From NCBI RefSeq assembly GCF_029360775.1, contig NZ_JARKMZ010000005.1, positions 14,464 through 78,463 on the forward strand: a stretch of 64,000 nt of DNA. The letters run 5' to 3'. A program made the position numbers and the translations under genes. The stretch is from Daejeonella sp. H1SJ63 (lineage in GTDB: Bacteria; Bacteroidota; Bacteroidia; Sphingobacteriales; Sphingobacteriaceae). The notes under the pieces are model-generated. The model had not been told where the DNA came from. It ran no database searches and worked only from the letters and a program-made list of their open reading frames with translations. Below are positions 62,392 to 64,000 of the stretch, piece after piece (the first letter of the stretch is position 1; every line of letters begins with the position of its first letter).

Positions 62392-64000
62392 TCAGGATAT
62401 TTTATCCCAGCTTATTCCGGGAGTTTTTTTATTAAAATATTGTCTGAGCAGCAAGTTAGACCCGCTTTTAAGTTCAGGATCTTCATCAAGCAACTGAATA
62501 ACAGTTTGCCTGGCTTCAATAAGGATATTCTGATCAAGAGCAAGATCGGCTAGTTTCAGATCCAGCACTCCGCTCTGCTGTGTACCTTCAATATTCCCCG
62601 GTCCGCGAAGCTGCAGATCGATCTCGGCAATCTCAAAACCATCATTTGTTCTGACCATGGTATCGAGCCTCTTTCTGGCATCAGTGCTGAGTTTGTTCCC
62701 CGACATCAGTATACAAAAAGATTGTTCTGCCCCCCTTCCAACACGCCCCCTCAGCTGATGAAGCTGAGAAAGACCAAAACGCTCAGCATTCTCAATGATC
62801 ATTACACTTGCATTGGGGACATTCACGCCAACCTCAATTACTGTAGTAGCTACCATGATCTGAGTTTCACCTCTCACAAAGCGCTGCATCTCAGAAGCTT
62901 TATCTTTCGAATTAAGCTTGCCGTGTACAATACTGATCTGATACTGAGGCATTGGAAATACATCAGAAATAGCTTCAATACCTGCTTCGAGATAGAGCAA
63001 ATCAAGTTTTTCACTCTCCTTAATTAATGGGTAAACTATATAAATCTGCCTGCCTTTGGATATCTCATCACGCATAAAGCTGAACATCTGCTGACGCTGG
63101 CTGTGATACATGTGAACAGTCCGGATAGGCTTTCTGCCTGCAGGAAGTTCATTAATTGCAGAGATATCCAGATCACCGTAAAGGGTCATAGCCAAAGTTC
63201 GCGGAATCGGAGTTGCTGTCATCACCAGAACATGAGGAGGAATAATATTCTTACGCCAGAGTTTGGCACGCTGCTCAACACCAAAGCGGTGCTGCTCATC
63301 AATTACCACAAGGCCCAGATTTTTAAACTGCACCACATCTTCGATCAATGCATGTGTGCCAACAAGAATCTGCAGCTCACCATTCTCCAGACGTTCATGC
63401 AATGTCCTCCTTGCCTTTTTTTTAGTTGAGCCTGTCAATACCTCTATATTAACAAAATCGTCTCCCAGAAGGCTTTTAATTGACAAATAATGCTGTTGTG
63501 CAAGAATCTCAGTAGGAGCCATTAAACAGGCCTGAAATCCATTATCAATCGCAAGAAGCATGATCATCAAAGCTACAACGGTTTTTCCGCTTCCAACATC
63601 TCCCTGAACAAGTCTGTTCATTTGAATACCCCTTTGGGTATCCTGCCTGATCTCCTTAATTACCCTCTTTTGAGCATTGGTGAGTTCAAAAGGTAGTCTT
63701 TCATTATAAAAAGTATTGAAATAATGACCTACATTACCAAAAACAGATCCTTTGAACTTCTGTGTACGATACATTTTGCTCCTCAGAAGTTTCAGCTGTA
63801 TAAAAAACAGTTCTTCAAACTTCAGGCGCTGCCTGGCTGCTTTCAGAGCTTCATTATTATCCGGGAAGTGAATATTATACAAGGCTCTTGCCCTTCCAAT
63901 CAGCTTATTCTTCTCCAAAATATATTGAGGAATAGTCTCCTCCACCTCCCTGATTACCTGATCGATCAATGTTGCCTGTATACGCTGAATGCCCTTGGTA
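62392..64000 (-). CDS. recG: ATP-dependent DNA helicase RecG (C-terminal part, cut at window end)
   Basis: Remodels stalled forks and Holliday junctions. The window holds about 535 residues; the usual length is near 700, and the frame stays open to base 64000 (reading TKGIQRIQATLIDQV at the edge), so the wedge domain is incomplete. Motif I is GDVGSGKT, motif II DEQHR (VVIDEQHRFGVEQR), motif III MTATPIPRT, and motifs V-VI include VIEVGVNVPNAS and QLRGRVGRG. The TTG at 63969 is not the true start. Confidence 0.95.
   Translation of the reverse strand, partial: TKGIQRIQATLIDQVIREVEETIPQYILEKNKLIGRARALYNIHFPDNNEALKAARQRLKFEELFFIQLKLLRSKMYRTQKFKGSVFGNVGHYFNTFYNERLPFELTNAQKRVIKEIRQDTQRGIQMNRLVQGDVGSGKTVVALMIMLLAIDNGFQACLMAPTEILAQQHYLSIKSLLGDDFVNIEVLTGSTKKKARRTLHERLENGELQILVGTHALIEDVVQFKNLGLVVIDEQHRFGVEQRAKLWRKNIIPPHVLVMTATPIPRTLAMTLYGDLDISAINELPAGRKPIRTVHMYHSQRQQMFSFMRDEISKGRQIYIVYPLIKESEKLDLLYLEAGIEAISDVFPMPQYQISIVHGKLNSKDKASEMQRFVRGETQIMVATTVIEVGVNVPNASVMIIENAERFGLSQLHQLRGRVGRGAEQSFCILMSGNKLSTDARKRLDTMVRTNDGFEIAEIDLQLRGPGNIEGTQQSGVLDLKLADLALDQNILIEARQTVIQLLDEDPELKSGSNLLLRQYFNKKTPGISWDKIS

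Noticed and set aside
1-64000. tRNA genes, rRNA genes or CRISPR arrays
   Set aside because: No cloverleaf with a GTTCRA-type loop, no rRNA-like sequence and no regularly spaced direct repeats were noticed on either strand, but this was by eye only.

Overview
The window comes from a chromosome of the phylum Bacteroidota, most likely family Sphingobacteriaceae (Pedobacter or a close relative). The evidence is the type of proteins (IPExxxVDY protein, Bacteroidetes-type arginine operon with a carbamoyltransferase acting on acylated ornithine, class II ribonucleotide reductase, S23-type four-helix-bundle gene), promoters of the form TTTG-N19-TAnnTTTG, and few Shine-Dalgarno sequences. The genus is an inference. 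I see no rRNA or tRNA genes, no CRISPR array, no prophage and no complete insertion sequence.

Layout. 1-2.6 kb: a cut-off sterol desaturase-type gene, a methyltransferase, and an unknown coiled-coil membrane protein that sits in what looks like an integron-type gene cassette with an attC-like palindrome. 2.6-19.1 kb: housekeeping genes (nrdJ, pyk, IPExxxVDY, acpP-fabF-rnc, a GT39 glycosyltransferase and a PlsC-type acyltransferase, yicC, gmk-nadD, miaE, an RsmI-like methylase, a DUF6600 protein). 19.2-31.0 kb, minus strand: an aminotransferase, then a long arginine operon reading GNAT-argG-argC-(S23 insertion)-argD-argF'-argB-proC-argE'-GNAT-argH. The carbamoyltransferase has Val at the specificity position (residue 90), which points to N-succinylated rather than N-acetylated intermediates. 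A 44-codon, arginine-rich small ORF precedes the operon and could be an attenuator leader.

31.5-44.2 kb: a mixed accessory region with an APC permease, an amidohydrolase with an altered active site, several decayed genes (intradiol dioxygenase, ORF6N, redoxin, RluA-type pseudouridine synthase), and a potassium module (KdpD-like kinase, KdpE-like regulator, Kup, outer-membrane barrel, prohibitin) with a second copy of the barrel nearby. 44.2-48.9 kb: a Pr6Pr membrane protein, a Crp/Fnr regulator, and a YceI-SDR-pirin-pirin-OsmC run preceded by two dyads over a promoter.

49.1-52.0 kb: a three-gene glycan/lipid-carrier cluster (GT87, GT2, polysaccharide deacetylase). 52.0-59.7 kb: rplM-rpsI-rpsB-tsf, nagA, pyrH, frr, an ABC exporter and two tiny membrane proteins. 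59.7-64 kb, minus strand: an MFS transporter, an M28 peptidase and the C-terminal part of recG, cut by the window end.
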